Translations under genes and position numbers: made by a program
The notes under the pieces: generated by a model
The model's database searches: none
Told to the model about the DNA's origin: nothing
Seen by the model: the letters and a program-made list of their open reading frames with translations, nothing else
Assembly: GCA_934149405.1 (NCBI GenBank)
Contig: CAKPEV010000003.1
Coordinates: forward strand, 62,001-126,000
From: an uncultured Clostridia bacterium
Lineage (GTDB): Bacteria > Bacillota > Clostridia > TANB77 > UBA1234
DNA: 64,000 nucleotides
Direction: 5' to 3'
Shown: positions 51,750 through 61,511 of the stretch, piece after piece
Layout: each line of letters opens with the position of its first letter
How positions within the stretch are numbered: position 1 is the stretch's first letter

Positions 51750-53288
51750 ATGGATAAAAAACTTGTAATGCTTGCAATATTAGATGGTTGGGGCATTAAC
51801 GAAAAAGAGGAAGGAAATGCTGTAAAGGCTGCTAAAACACCTAATTTGGATGCACTAATGAAACAATGCCCAAACACAAAGATTAAAACAAGCGGACTTG
51901 ATGTTGGACTTCCAAATGGACAAATGGGAAATTCAGAAGTAGGACACACTAATATTGGTGCTGGTAGAGTTGTTTATCAAGAATTAACAAGAATAACAAA
52001 ATCAATTGAAGATGGAGATTTCTTTAAGATAAAAGAATTTTTAGATGCAATAAAATACTGTAAAAAACAAAACAGTAACTTGCATTTATATGGACTTTTA
52101 TCAAACGGAGGAGTTCATAGTCATAATTCACATTTATATGCACTTCTTGAATTATGCAAGAGAGAAGATTTTAAAGATGTATATATACACTGCTTCCTAG
52201 ATGGAAGAGATACACCACCAACATCTGGTGAAAGCTTTATCGCTGAGCTAGAAGACAAAATAAAAGAAATCGGCGTTGGAAAAATAGCTAGCATAATGGG
52301 AAGATATTATGCAATGGATAGAGACAAGAGATGGGATAGAGTTGAGCTTGCATATAATGCACTTGCAAAAGGTGAAGGCAACACAGCGACATCTGCAATT
52401 GATGCAATAGAGGGAGCTTATCAAAGAGAAGAATTTGATGAGTTTGTAAAACCAATAGTAATTACAGAAAACGATAAACCAATTGCAACAATCAAACAAA
52501 ACGATTCAATAATATTCTTCAACTTTAGACCAGATAGAGCTCGTGAAATTACAAGAGTATTTGTTGATAAGAATTTCGATGGATTTGAAAAGAAATATCA
52601 ATATGTAAATTATGTATGTTTCACAGAATATGATGCGACAATGCCAAATGTAGAGGTTGCATTTAAACCAGAAAAAATAGAAAACACATTTGGTGAATAC
52701 ATAAGCAAAATGGGATTAACACAACTTAGAATAGCTGAAACTGAGAAATATGCTCACGTAACATTCTTCTTCAATGGTGGAAATGAAGTGAAATATCCAG
52801 GAGAAGACAGAATACTTGTAGAATCACCAAAGGTTGCTACATATGATTTAAAACCAGAGATGAGTGCATATGAAGTAACAGATAAAGTTGTAGATGCTAT
52901 AAGAAAACAATCATACAATGCAATTATATTAAACTTTGCAAATTGCGATATGGTTGGTCATACTGGTGTTATGGAGGCAGCTGTTAAAGCTGTTGAAACA
53001 GTTGATGAATGTATGGGTAGAATAATAGAAGAAGTAAGACGCGTAAATGGAGTTTTACTTGTAACAGCAGACCATGGAAATGCAGAGCAAATGATAGATT
53101 ACACAACTGGAGATCCTCATACAGCACATACAACAGGACCAGTTCCACTAATAGTAATGGGATTAGAAAATAATATAAAATTAAAAGATGGTGGAAAACT
53201 TGCAGATTTATCACCAACAATGCTTGATATAATGGGATTAGAAAAACCTGCAGAGATGACAGGCGAATCACTATTACAAAAAGATTAA
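51750..53288 (+). CDS. gpmI: 2,3-bisphosphoglycerate-independent phosphoglycerate mutase
   Basis: Mn-dependent mutase, 512 residues. Metal-binding LDGWGIN, catalytic Ser in GNSEVGHTNIGAGRVVYQ, HSHNSHLYALL, GRYYAMDRDKRWDR, and C-terminal ADHGNAEQM. 18 bp after tpiA. The operon stops here; eno is 5 kb further on. Confidence 0.97.
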   Translation: MDKKLVMLAILDGWGINEKEEGNAVKAAKTPNLDALMKQCPNTKIKTSGLDVGLPNGQMGNSEVGHTNIGAGRVVYQELTRITKSIEDGDFFKIKEFLDAIKYCKKQNSNLHLYGLLSNGGVHSHNSHLYALLELCKREDFKDVYIHCFLDGRDTPPTSGESFIAELEDKIKEIGVGKIASIMGRYYAMDRDKRWDRVELAYNALAKGEGNTATSAIDAIEGAYQREEFDEFVKPIVITENDKPIATIKQNDSIIFFNFRPDRAREITRVFVDKNFDGFEKKYQYVNYVCFTEYDATMPNVEVAFKPEKIENTFGEYISKMGLTQLRIAETEKYAHVTFFFNGGNEVKYPGEDRILVESPKVATYDLKPEMSAYEVTDKVVDAIRKQSYNAIILNFANCDMVGHTGVMEAAVKAVETVDECMGRIIEEVRRVNGVLLVTADHGNAEQMIDYTTGDPHTAHTTGPVPLIVMGLENNIKLKDGGKLADLSPTMLDIMGLEKPAEMTGESLLQKD

Positions 53289-53409
53289 AAATAGGGTAAG
53301 CAAAATAATTTATGAAAAATTATAAAACATATCATTTAAAATAGCTTAAGGTTAGGTGTGTTAAATAAAAAATGGTGGATACAGTCCCAAATAGAAACGA
53401 GGTAAATAA

Positions 53410-54324
53410 ATGAAAAAATATATAGGTATATTCTTTGCAACAGTTGCACTTGCCTGTCTTTTAACGGGTTGCGGTAAAGAAAATAAAACTAATGAAGAAA
53501 ACAATGGAACAATTACAGAAATCACAAGTGGAGAGATTAATAGTGAAAAAGAGAATAAAGAAAACGAAGATAAAAATATTTCATTAATTAATTCTGGAGA
53601 CATAAAAGAATTAGAAGTAATAAAAGAACTTGAATTAAACAAAGATTCAGGAGATGTTGCGTATTACAGTGGAGAATATGCAGATAATGGAGTAGAAAGA
53701 AAAATTAAAATTGAGTTTTTAGGAATGCAAGAAGATGATTTTGTAACAGCAACATATGAAGTAGATATAGATGGCGCAAAATGTAAAGCAAATTTCGATT
53801 CTGACGGAAAATTTTACATAGTTGATGTCGATAAAAATGACAAATATGTTGAACTTGTTGCTACATCAAATCCAAATGAAAGTGATGTGACATCAAACGT
53901 ATTTTATAGATATGTAGATGGAGAGATTGTAGAGCTAGGAAAAGTATCAAACTTTGATGGTATAGAAATGAAAATGTATCAAAACAAAATATTAGGCATG
54001 CCTGTATACTTTGAAGAAGGTGCTTTGGTTGGTAGTTACTATATTATAAAAGATAATAAAATAGAAAATGTTAAAACAAAATACGAAGATGTAAAAGATA
54101 AAGAATACACAGTAACAGCTGATTCAATTGATTATGTTCTAGAAACAGAAGAAAGCACATCGAATTTGAAGAATATTAGAATTGGAGACAAAATAAAAAT
54201 AGAAAAAATAAATGATAATAGCGATTACATCACAGAAAACGATTATACAGTATATATGAGAGCTAGAATTCAAAGCGGAGATGAAGTTGTTATCCAAAAT
54301 CCTCTAGCAGGTGTTTCTTTCTAA
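53410..54324 (+). CDS. Lipoprotein of unknown function
   Basis: 304 residues. Lipobox LLTGC at residues 17-21 after a short hydrophobic signal, then a Glu/Asn-rich linker (about 22-75) and a beta-rich C-terminal region (about 80-300). It ends in a VTADSIDYVLETEE to RARIQSGDEVVIQNPLAG segment that looks like a small beta-domain. No catalytic motif recognised. GC-poor native style. Own start AATGAGGTAAATAAATG with a weak ribosome site. Confidence 0.75.
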   Translation: MKKYIGIFFATVALACLLTGCGKENKTNEENNGTITEITSGEINSEKENKENEDKNISLINSGDIKELEVIKELELNKDSGDVAYYSGEYADNGVERKIKIEFLGMQEDDFVTATYEVDIDGAKCKANFDSDGKFYIVDVDKNDKYVELVATSNPNESDVTSNVFYRYVDGEIVELGKVSNFDGIEMKMYQNKILGMPVYFEEGALVGSYYIIKDNKIENVKTKYEDVKDKEYTVTADSIDYVLETEESTSNLKNIRIGDKIKIEKINDNSDYITENDYTVYMRARIQSGDEVVIQNPLAGVSF

Positions 54325-54434
54325 TAACTTGAAGATGCTAAAATGATTTGATTTTTATGTTGTATAATAGATATACTAATTTTAGTTACATATGATAAAT
54401 AATTATAGAAAAAGAAGTAAAAGGAGGAAGTAGA

Positions 54435-55127
54435 ATGATTTATTCACAAGAAGTAGAAAACATGTGTCCAGTAGCAAAAGGAGTTGATCATGGACCAGCG
54501 CCAATTCCAGAAGAGGGAAAATGGGTTAAAGCAAAAGAGATTAAAGATATCTCTGGTTTAACACACGGTATAGGTTGGTGTGCACCACAACAAGGAGCTT
54601 GCAAACTTACATTAAACATTAAAGATGGTATAATTGAGGAAGCTTTAGTTGAAACAATAGGTTGCAGTGGTATGACTCACTCAGCTGCAATGGCAGGAGA
54701 AATTTTAGTTGGAAAAACAATACTAGAAGCATTAAATACAGACCTTGTATGTGATGCTATAAATACAGCTATGAGAGAATTGTTCTTACAAATTGTTTAT
54801 GGTAGATCTCAATCAGCATTTTCAGAGGGTGGATTACCAATAGGAGCAGGACTTGAAGATTTAGGAAAAGGTCACAGAAGCCAAGTTGGAACAATATATA
54901 GCACAAAGCTTAAAGGACCAAGATATCTTGAACTTGCTGAAGGATACATAACTGAAATAGGCTTAGATAAAGACAATCAAATTATAGGATACAAATATGT
55001 AAATCTAGGAAAGATGATGGAAAACATCAAAAAAGGAATTGACCCAATGGAAGCAATAAAAAAGGCTAGCGGACAATATGGTAGATTCGACGAAGCTATA
55101 AAGAAGATTGATCCTAGAGAAGAATAA
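54435..55127 (+). CDS. NifU-like Fe-S scaffold-family protein
   Basis: 230 residues. The centre (about 45-120) resembles the NifU/IscU N-terminal scaffold: WCAPQQGACKLTLNIKDGII, VETIGCSGMTHSAAM and a later helical part. Conserved cysteines are in CAPQQGAC and GCSG. In Clostridia such a gene is regularly followed by the GGGtGRT gene, as here 26 bp downstream. Role in iron-sulfur cluster handling is inferred. AAGGAGGA ribosome site. Confidence 0.82.
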   Translation: MIYSQEVENMCPVAKGVDHGPAPIPEEGKWVKAKEIKDISGLTHGIGWCAPQQGACKLTLNIKDGIIEEALVETIGCSGMTHSAAMAGEILVGKTILEALNTDLVCDAINTAMRELFLQIVYGRSQSAFSEGGLPIGAGLEDLGKGHRSQVGTIYSTKLKGPRYLELAEGYITEIGLDKDNQIIGYKYVNLGKMMENIKKGIDPMEAIKKASGQYGRFDEAIKKIDPREE

Positions 55128-55153
55128 TTTATATATAGAAGGGAATGAAGAAA

Positions 55154-56152
55154 ATGAGTTTATTTGAAGGTTATGAAAGAAGAATAGATCAAATTACACC
55201 AGTACTTAATAAATATGGAATTAAAGATTGCGAAGAAGCTTTAGAAATATGCAAAGAAAAAGGATTTAATCCATATGATATAGTAAAAGGAATTCAACCA
55301 ATTTGCTTTGAAAATGCATGTTGGGCATACACGGTTGGTGCTGCAATAGCAATCAAAAAAGGTTGTACAAAAGCTGCTGATGCTGCAAAAGCAATAGGTG
55401 AAGGTCTTCAATCATTCTGTATACCAGGAAGTGTTGCAGATGACAGAAAAGTAGGACTAGGTCATGGAAATTTAGCATCTATGCTTTTAACAGAAGAAAC
55501 AAAATGTTTTGCTTTCTTAGCAGGACACGAAAGCTTTGCTGCTGCTGAAGGTGCAATTGGTATTGCAAAATCAGCTAATAAAGTTAGAAAAGAACCACTA
55601 AGAGTTATCTTAAATGGTCTTGGAAAAGATGCTGCACAAGTAATTTCAAGAATAAATGGTTTTACATATGTAAAGACAGATTTTGATTTCTTTACAGGAA
55701 AAGTAAAAGTATTAGAAGAAATAGCATATTCAGATGGAGAAAGATCAAAAGTTAGATGCTATGGAGCAAATGATGTTAGAGAAGGTGTTGCAATAATGCA
55801 CTTAGAGGGTGTTGATGTTTCAATTACAGGAAACTCTACAAACCCAACAAGATTCCAACATCCAGTTGCAGGAACATATAAGAAAGAATGTATTGAACAA
55901 GGAAAGAAATACTTTTCAGTTGCATCAGGTGGTGGAACAGGAAGAACACTTCACCCAGACAATATGGCTGCAGGCCCAGCTTCTTATGGTATGACAGATA
56001 CTATGGGAAGAATGCATTCAGATGCACAATTCGCAGGTTCATCTTCAGTTCCAGCGCATGTTGAAATGATGGGACTAATTGGTATGGGTAATAACCCAAT
56101 GGTTGGTGCCACAGTTGCAGTTGCTGTTGCTGTCGAGGAGGCCATGAAATAG
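55154..56152 (+). CDS. GGGtGRT protein
   Basis: 332 residues. The family-naming motif GGGTGRTLHPDNM is at about residues 258-270, with NSTNPTRFQHPVAGTYK and DAQFAGSSSVPAHVEMMGLIG around it. The family is found with NifU-like scaffold proteins in Clostridia, and its biochemical role is unknown. ATG 55154 fits the ribosome site AAGGGA better than ATG 55145. Likely cotranscribed with the upstream gene. Confidence 0.88.
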   Translation: MSLFEGYERRIDQITPVLNKYGIKDCEEALEICKEKGFNPYDIVKGIQPICFENACWAYTVGAAIAIKKGCTKAADAAKAIGEGLQSFCIPGSVADDRKVGLGHGNLASMLLTEETKCFAFLAGHESFAAAEGAIGIAKSANKVRKEPLRVILNGLGKDAAQVISRINGFTYVKTDFDFFTGKVKVLEEIAYSDGERSKVRCYGANDVREGVAIMHLEGVDVSITGNSTNPTRFQHPVAGTYKKECIEQGKKYFSVASGGGTGRTLHPDNMAAGPASYGMTDTMGRMHSDAQFAGSSSVPAHVEMMGLIGMGNNPMVGATVAVAVAVEEAMK

Positions 56153-56296
56153 TTGATACTGTAAGAACTTATAAAAATAAATAAAATGTGAGTGAATAAA
56201 AAATAGCAGTGAAATTTGCCCACTGCCCACCTTTTGCCCACCTTTTGTCTATGTAAAAAGTTAAAACAAAATGAATATGAAATATTCCAAATGTCA

Positions 56297-56334
56297 AAAA
56301 GACTCCCATCAAAAAACGATGGGAGTTTGTTTTT
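56297..56334. terminator. Bidirectional terminator between convergent genes
   Basis: AAAGACTCCCATC pairs with GATGGGAGT, T-runs both ways. The stop codon of the minus-strand gene abuts it. Confidence 0.85.
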
Positions 56335-56563
56335 AGATACCTAAATAATCGTCGTCATTGTCATTTATGACAATTTCGGGGGTTGTTCTTGAATTTCCGT
56401 ATTCGTCATCGAAAAGAGAAATTCCGAGCCATTTTTCATCGAATACCTTTGAAATCGACCTTTCAAGGAAAACGACGATGAGTGCTAGGCCACCAAGTGC
56501 TGTAAACACGAGCAAAAGACAACCTATAACTGGATTGTTTCTTAAATTTGCAAGTTTCTTCAT
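56333..56563 (-). CDS. Single-helix membrane protein, 76 residues
   Basis: Minus strand. Begins MKKLANLRNNPVIGCLLLVF, one transmembrane helix (about 13-33), then a short acidic soluble tail ending DNDDDYLGI. GGAGGACGC ribosome site before 56563. No family recognised. Codon style richer in G and C than adjacent genes. Confidence 0.65.
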   Translation of the reverse strand: MKKLANLRNNPVIGCLLLVFTALGGLALIVVFLERSISKVFDEKWLGISLFDDEYGNSRTTPEIVINDNDDDYLGI

Positions 56564-56621
56564 GATGCGTCCTCCAATTAAATTTAAATAAATCGATTGC
56601 TGACGATTACAGTATATCAGC

Positions 56622-57566
56622 CTATTTTTGAGTTGTCAATGAATTTGAATATTTATCCATTATTATATAAACCGGTCTTGCCTTTGTTTCACCATATATT
56701 TTAGCTATATATTCTGCAACTATACCTAAGGAAATCAGTTGTACACCACCTATAAAAGTTATGGCTACCATAAGAGATGACCATCCATGCGTTGAAAATC
56801 CCAATATTTTTATTATAATAGCATAAATCATTAATATAAATGAAATAAATGTTGTTGCTAAACCTAATTTGAAAATTAATCTAAGTGGTTTAGTTGAAAA
56901 GCCTACAATTCCACTTAATGCAAGTTTAATCATTTTTTTAAGAGGGTATTTTGTTTTTCCAGCAAAGCGTGGTGCCCTATCAAATTCAACAATTGCTTGT
57001 TTAAATCCCATCCAAGCGAATATCCCACGAATATATCTGTCTTTTTCTGGCAGTTTTATAAAGACTTCTTGTACTCTTTTACTGATAAGTCTGAAATCAC
57101 CGACATTTTCTGGTATTTTAATATCTGATAGTTTGTTTAGTATTTTATAATACATTTCCGCTGTGAATCTTTTGAAAAACGTGTCTGTTTTTCTGCTTTT
57201 TCTTTTGGCGTAAACTATATCGAAACCTTCACACCATTTAGCCACTAAATCGGATATAACTTCTGGAGGATCTTGTAAATCAGCATCTATTGTTATAATT
57301 GCATCACCTGTCGCATTTTCTATTCCGGCGGTGATTGCTGCTTGATGACCAAAATTTCTTGAAAAATTAATTACTTTTACGTGTTCATCGATATTAACCA
57401 AGTTTAAAATTATTTCTAGTGTTTTGTCCCTACTGCCATCATTTACTATTATTATTTCATAGTCGAATGGTAGGCTTTTAAGCACATTAGACGTTCTTGT
57501 ATAAAATTCATTTGCTACTTCTTCTTCGTTGTACATTGGAACTACAATTGAAATTTTGTTATTCAT
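56622..57566 (-). CDS. Family 2 glycosyltransferase (GtrB/DPM1-like)
   Basis: 314 residues from ATG 57566 (GGAGGT 6 nt upstream). N-terminal GT-A domain MNNKISIVVPMYNEEEV, DADLQDPPEVISDLV with the DxD-type motif, and RYIRGIFAWMGFKQ; two C-terminal transmembrane helices (about 228-250 and 262-285). This layout is that of bactoprenol glucosyltransferases (GtrB) and dolichol-phosphate mannose synthases, so it probably charges undecaprenyl phosphate with a sugar. Minus strand, native style. Confidence 0.88.
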   Translation of the reverse strand: MNNKISIVVPMYNEEEVANEFYTRTSNVLKSLPFDYEIIIVNDGSRDKTLEIILNLVNIDEHVKVINFSRNFGHQAAITAGIENATGDAIITIDADLQDPPEVISDLVAKWCEGFDIVYAKRKSRKTDTFFKRFTAEMYYKILNKLSDIKIPENVGDFRLISKRVQEVFIKLPEKDRYIRGIFAWMGFKQAIVEFDRAPRFAGKTKYPLKKMIKLALSGIVGFSTKPLRLIFKLGLATTFISFILMIYAIIIKILGFSTHGWSSLMVAITFIGGVQLISLGIVAEYIAKIYGETKARPVYIIMDKYSNSLTTQK

Positions 57567-57766
57567 ATGGAAACCTCCTATAATAAGCATACTATAACTT
57601 ATATTATAGCATAAAAATGTATATAGAGGAGAGTAAAAAAGTGAAAAGAGTTGAAAATTATGTAAATTTGTGATAAAATGTATTCGTTAAAATTACTCTT
57701 TGGAAGTGTGCGTGCCTAATGACACTGCATAATACTTACCCAAAATAGAACTTGGAGGAAAAGAAC

Positions 57767-58105
57767 ATGATTCTTTTGGTTGTTATACTGGCATTTTCCG
57801 TTATTCTTTGCGGAGTTGGACTTATCTCTGAAATTAGGGTGTCGAATATGCAAATTCGGCAGATAAGAAGTTTAGAAGAAAGGAATGAACAGCTTCAAAA
57901 TCGTAACCTACAGCTTATGAAGATACTCGGAGAAACAAATAGAAAAGCAGAAGAAATGGAACGAAAAAGCAGAAAAAAATTATTGGAAAAAGATTCGATA
58001 ATAAGTATCTTGGAAAGCGAAAACAACGAATTGCATGAAAAATGTAGTGAATTTGAAAAATCGAAAGAAGAAAGTGAGGAGCCGATTGAGATATCAAAAA
58101 CATAG
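57767..58105 (+). CDS. Membrane-anchored coiled-coil protein, 112 residues
   Basis: Starts ATG 57767 behind TTGGAGG. One N-terminal transmembrane helix (MILLVVILAFSVILCGVGLI), then a continuous coiled coil (about 25-100, heptad-like LEERNEQLQNRNLQLMKIL and further). It recalls FtsL/FtsB or septum-type small proteins in layout, but no motif supports this. Free-standing; in-frame CGG at 57857. Confidence 0.65.
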   Translation: MILLVVILAFSVILCGVGLISEIRVSNMQIRQIRSLEERNEQLQNRNLQLMKILGETNRKAEEMERKSRKKLLEKDSIISILESENNELHEKCSEFEKSKEESEEPIEISKT

Positions 58106-58197
58106 TGGAGCTCATTGATTTTTGTTAATGAGAGTATTCAAAAGTTATATAATAAAAGTTTATATTATATAATTTTGAATATATAGTTTCTAGAAAG

Positions 58198-58227
58198 CAG
58201 ACACATTAATTAGTGTCTGTTTTTTTG
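58198..58227 (+). terminator. Terminator before eno
   Basis: CAGACACATTA pairs with TAGTGTCTG, then TTTTTTT. Confidence 0.8.
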
Positions 58228-58308
58228 TTGACTTTTAAGAGATGTAATATAAAGATAAAAAATGGATATATTATTATTGATTAAAAAGACTGGAAAGGAT
58301 GATATTTT

Positions 58309-59554
58309 ATGAAAAAATATGTTGGAATAGACTATATTCATGCTAGAGAAGTGTTGGATTCAAGAGGAAAACCAACTGTTGAAGTAGAGGTTTATACTGA
58401 AGATGGGGATATAGGAAGAGCAATAGTGCCTTCTGGGGCTTCTACACGGTAAATTTGAGGCTTTAGAAATGAGAGATGATGATAGTAATAGATACAATGG
58501 AAATGGTGTTTTAAGGGCAGTGAACAATGTAAATGAAGTAATTGCTAAAAACATAGTTGGAGAGAATGTATTTGAACAATCAAATATAGATGAAATAATG
58601 ATAAATGTTGATGGAACAGAAGATAAATCAAAGCTTGGGGCAAATGCAATCTTAGGAGTTTCAATGGCTGTATCGAATGCAGCAGCTAATAATCTAGCAA
58701 TACCGCTTCATGTATATTTGGGCGGAATATCGGGTAGGACCATGCCGTATCCGATGATGAATATTTTAAATGGCGGAAAGCATGCAGATAACAATGTAAA
58801 TATTCAAGAATTCATGATAGTGCCACAAGATATTGACTTTTTCTCTGACAGATTGAGAATGTGCAGTGAAGTATATAGTGCATTAAAGAGCATTTTGAAA
58901 AAGAATAACTTATCAACTGGAGTTGGTGATGAAGGTGGTTTTTCGCCAAATTTAGAAAATGATGAAGAAGCATTAAAACTTATAGTTGAAGCTATCGAAA
59001 AGGCTGGATACAAAAATAACTTTGGTATAGCATTAGATGTTGCGGCAAGTGAGATGTACACAGAAGATAAAAAGTATAATTTTTGGAAAACAAACGAAGA
59101 GAAAACTGCAGAGCAAATGATAAAATATTACGATAATTTAATATCAAAATATCCGATAATATCAATTGAAGACGGCCTAGCTGAAGAAGATTGGAAAGGT
59201 TGGGCAAAACTTACAAAAGAATTTGATGATAAAATAATGTTAGTGGGTGATGATTTATTTACGACTAACACAAAACGTCTGGAAAAAGGAATAGAAAAGA
59301 AAGTAGCAAATAGTATCTTAATAAAGCCAAATCAAATAGGAACTGTAACAGAAACAATAGATACCATAAAAATGGCAAAGGCAAATGGATATACCCCAAT
59401 AATGTCACATCGTTCAGGTGAAACAGAAGATACGTTTATAGCAGATTTTGCAGTAGCACTTAATATGAAATACATTAAAACAGGTGCTCCGTGCAGAAGT
59501 GAGCGAATAGCAAAATATAATCAACTTTTGAGAATAGAAGAGGAATTCACTTGA
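58309..59554 (+). CDS. eno: Enolase, broken by +1 shift at CGG
   Basis: Converts 2-phosphoglycerate to phosphoenolpyruvate. From ATG 58309 (GGAAAGGATG) the frame gives IHAREVLDSRGKPTVEVEV and IVPSGAST, then CGG TAA (58447-58452). Skipping C58447 gives SGASTGKFEALEMRDDD and the full remaining enolase: GANAILGVSMAVSNAAA, GDEGGFSPN, SIEDGLAEEDW, GDDLFTTN, IKPNQIGT and SHRSGETED. Corrected length is 414 residues. The break falls in the mobile active-site loop. Without the shift only 46 residues are made. For an essential enzyme with no other defect, pseudogene status is unlikely unless a second eno exists elsewhere. Confidence 0.92.
58441..58455 (+). other. +1 shift site 4 (ACA CGG T)
   Basis: Zero frame TCT ACA CGG TAA (stop directly after CGG). 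Enolase needs TCT ACA, skip C58447, GGT AAA TTT (STGKF), an invariant motif. Confidence 0.9.
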
Positions 59555-59561
59555 TTTATGT

Positions 59562-59593
59562 AAAATGGGGCTGACCAGTCGGTCGCCCCTTTA
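59562..59593 (+). terminator. Terminator after eno
   Basis: GGGGC-GACC stem with GGTC-GCCCC around AGTC, flanked by A and T residues. Confidence 0.75.
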
Positions 59594-59671
59594 AACGTAA
59601 TAAAAACTTGCAAATTTGAGTATTTCGGTATATCATAGTAATGTTAAAAGATGAATAGGAGGAAAATATAG

Positions 59672-61348
59672 ATGATAGATGTTCATTATAGAGATTTAAG
59701 AGATATGCTAGAAAATACAGAAAAGTTATATAGAGATGAAGTTGCATATAAACTAAAATTTAGAAGTGAGATTGTTGGAATCAAATATTCAAAATTTATA
59801 GATGATATAAAGGCTTTAGGGGCATATTTATTAGATTTGAATATGAAAAATAACAGAGTAATAGTAATATCAAAAAATAGATACGAGTGGTGTGTAAGTT
59901 ATTTAGCAACAGTCACATCTGATTTAATAGTTGTTCCGCTAGATAAATCACTTCCAGAAGAAGAGTTTTATTCATTAGTAGAACGCGCAGAAGCTGATGT
60001 AATTATTTATGACAATATCTATGAGGACAGAATAAAAAAATTAAAGGAAAATGAAAAAACAACATTGAAATATTACATAAATATGGACACAGACTTGAAT
60101 AAGTGCATAGAAGAGGGAAAAGTTAGTTATTTGAAAAATAACTGTAAATATAAAAAGGTAAAAATAGATAATGAAAAAATGAGATTTATGCTTTTTACAT
60201 CAGGAACAACTTCTATGTCAAAATGTGTTATGCTATCACACAAAAATATATGTGCAGATATTGAGCAAATCAGTGCAACACTGGATGTTAACAAAGATGA
60301 TACATTGTTATCATTTTTACCACTTCACCATACATTTGAATGTACAGCCGGATTCTTATATGCGATAAGCGTTGGAGCTAAAATCGCTTTTTGCGATGGA
60401 ATAAGACATATGGTTGATAACATGAAAGAATACGAAGTTTCTGCAATGATAAGTGTACCAGCATTGTACGAAAGCATATATAAAAGAGTATGGAAACAGA
60501 TAGAGCAGGGCAAGAGAGAAAAACAAGTAAAAGTTGCCCTAAAAGCTAGCGAAGCACTTTTAAAAGTTGGTGTAGATATGAGAAAACAATTATTTAAACA
60601 AATTCATGAAACTTTTGGTGGACACGTTAGATTTCTAGTTAGTGGTGCGGCAGGAATTGATCCAAAGGTTGCTAAAGGGTTTAATGATTTTGGAATAATA
60701 ATGTACCAAGGATATGGTCTTACAGAAACATCTCCTGTTGTGTCTGTAGAAAATATGGAATTTTCAAGAAATGGTAGCGTAGGAAAACCAATGAAGAAAA
60801 ATGAAGTGAAAATTGATGAACCAGATGCAGACGGAATCGGTGAAATTCTTGTAAAAGGACCTAACGTAATGCTTGGATACTATAAGAATGATGAGGAGAC
60901 TAAAAAGGTTCTATCACATGGATGGTTTAAAACAGGAGACCTAGGTAGAGTCGATGAAGATGGATTCTTATACATAACAGGTAGAAAAAAAGATGTTATC
61001 GTGCTAAAAAACGGTAAAAATATATTCCCTGAAGAATTAGAAGCACTAGTAAATAGAATAGATTGTGTAAAAGAGTCAATGGTTTACGGTGGCAAAGACA
61101 AAGATGGCGATGTTGAGGTAAGAGTAAAAATAGTATATGACAAAGATGCTGTTTTAGATAAATTAGGAGTAATACAAGATGAAGAACTAGAGGAATATTT
61201 CTGGGAAAACATCAAAAAAGTGAACAAAGAAATGCCTACATATAAATACATAAAAGGCATGATATTAACGGATGAGCCTTTGATAAAGACAACTACTAAT
61301 AAGGTTAAGAGGTTTGAAGAGTTAAAGAAAATAAATGAAGGTAAATAA
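59672..61348 (+). CDS. AMP-forming long-chain acyl-CoA synthetase-like protein
   Basis: 558-residue adenylate-forming enzyme. P-loop LFTSGTTSMSKCVMLSH, YQGYGLTETSPV, and GWFKTGDLGRVDEDGFLYITGRKKDVIVLKNGKN, the AMP-binding core of fatty-acid CoA ligases, with a C-terminal Lys in TTTNKVKRFEEL. The substrate is probably a fatty acid or related acyl group. AGGAGGA ribosome site. Single gene with terminator. Confidence 0.88.
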   Translation: MIDVHYRDLRDMLENTEKLYRDEVAYKLKFRSEIVGIKYSKFIDDIKALGAYLLDLNMKNNRVIVISKNRYEWCVSYLATVTSDLIVVPLDKSLPEEEFYSLVERAEADVIIYDNIYEDRIKKLKENEKTTLKYYINMDTDLNKCIEEGKVSYLKNNCKYKKVKIDNEKMRFMLFTSGTTSMSKCVMLSHKNICADIEQISATLDVNKDDTLLSFLPLHHTFECTAGFLYAISVGAKIAFCDGIRHMVDNMKEYEVSAMISVPALYESIYKRVWKQIEQGKREKQVKVALKASEALLKVGVDMRKQLFKQIHETFGGHVRFLVSGAAGIDPKVAKGFNDFGIIMYQGYGLTETSPVVSVENMEFSRNGSVGKPMKKNEVKIDEPDADGIGEILVKGPNVMLGYYKNDEETKKVLSHGWFKTGDLGRVDEDGFLYITGRKKDVIVLKNGKNIFPEELEALVNRIDCVKESMVYGGKDKDGDVEVRVKIVYDKDAVLDKLGVIQDEELEEYFWENIKKVNKEMPTYKYIKGMILTDEPLIKTTTNKVKRFEELKKINEGK

Positions 61349-61363
61349 ATGAAGAACTAAGGG

Positions 61364-61394
61364 AGCGCCATATGATGAGAATATGGCGCTTTTG
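61364..61394 (+). terminator. Terminator after acyl-CoA synthetase
   Basis: AGCGCCATAT pairs with ATATGGCGCT, then TTTTG. Confidence 0.85.
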
Positions 61395-61438
61395 TAATAT
61401 TAGAAATATGGAGTGAAATACTGATTACGCAAAACAAA

Positions 61439-61467
61439 TTGACATAATTCTGGAAAGATGATATAAT
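61439..61467 (+). promoter_or_regulatory. Promoter of 343-residue orphan
   Basis: TTGACA (61439-61444), 17-bp spacer, TATAAT (61462-61467): a perfect sigma-A consensus. Confidence 0.88.
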
Positions 61468-61511
61468 CTATTTGTTTCCCAAATTTTATAACACAAAAGG
61501 AGAACATTATT

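Noticed and set aside
54555..54580. Another CGG-type shift site (ACACACGGTATA) in the NifU-like gene
   Set aside because: The frame reads ACA CAC GGT without a break, and the protein is continuous.
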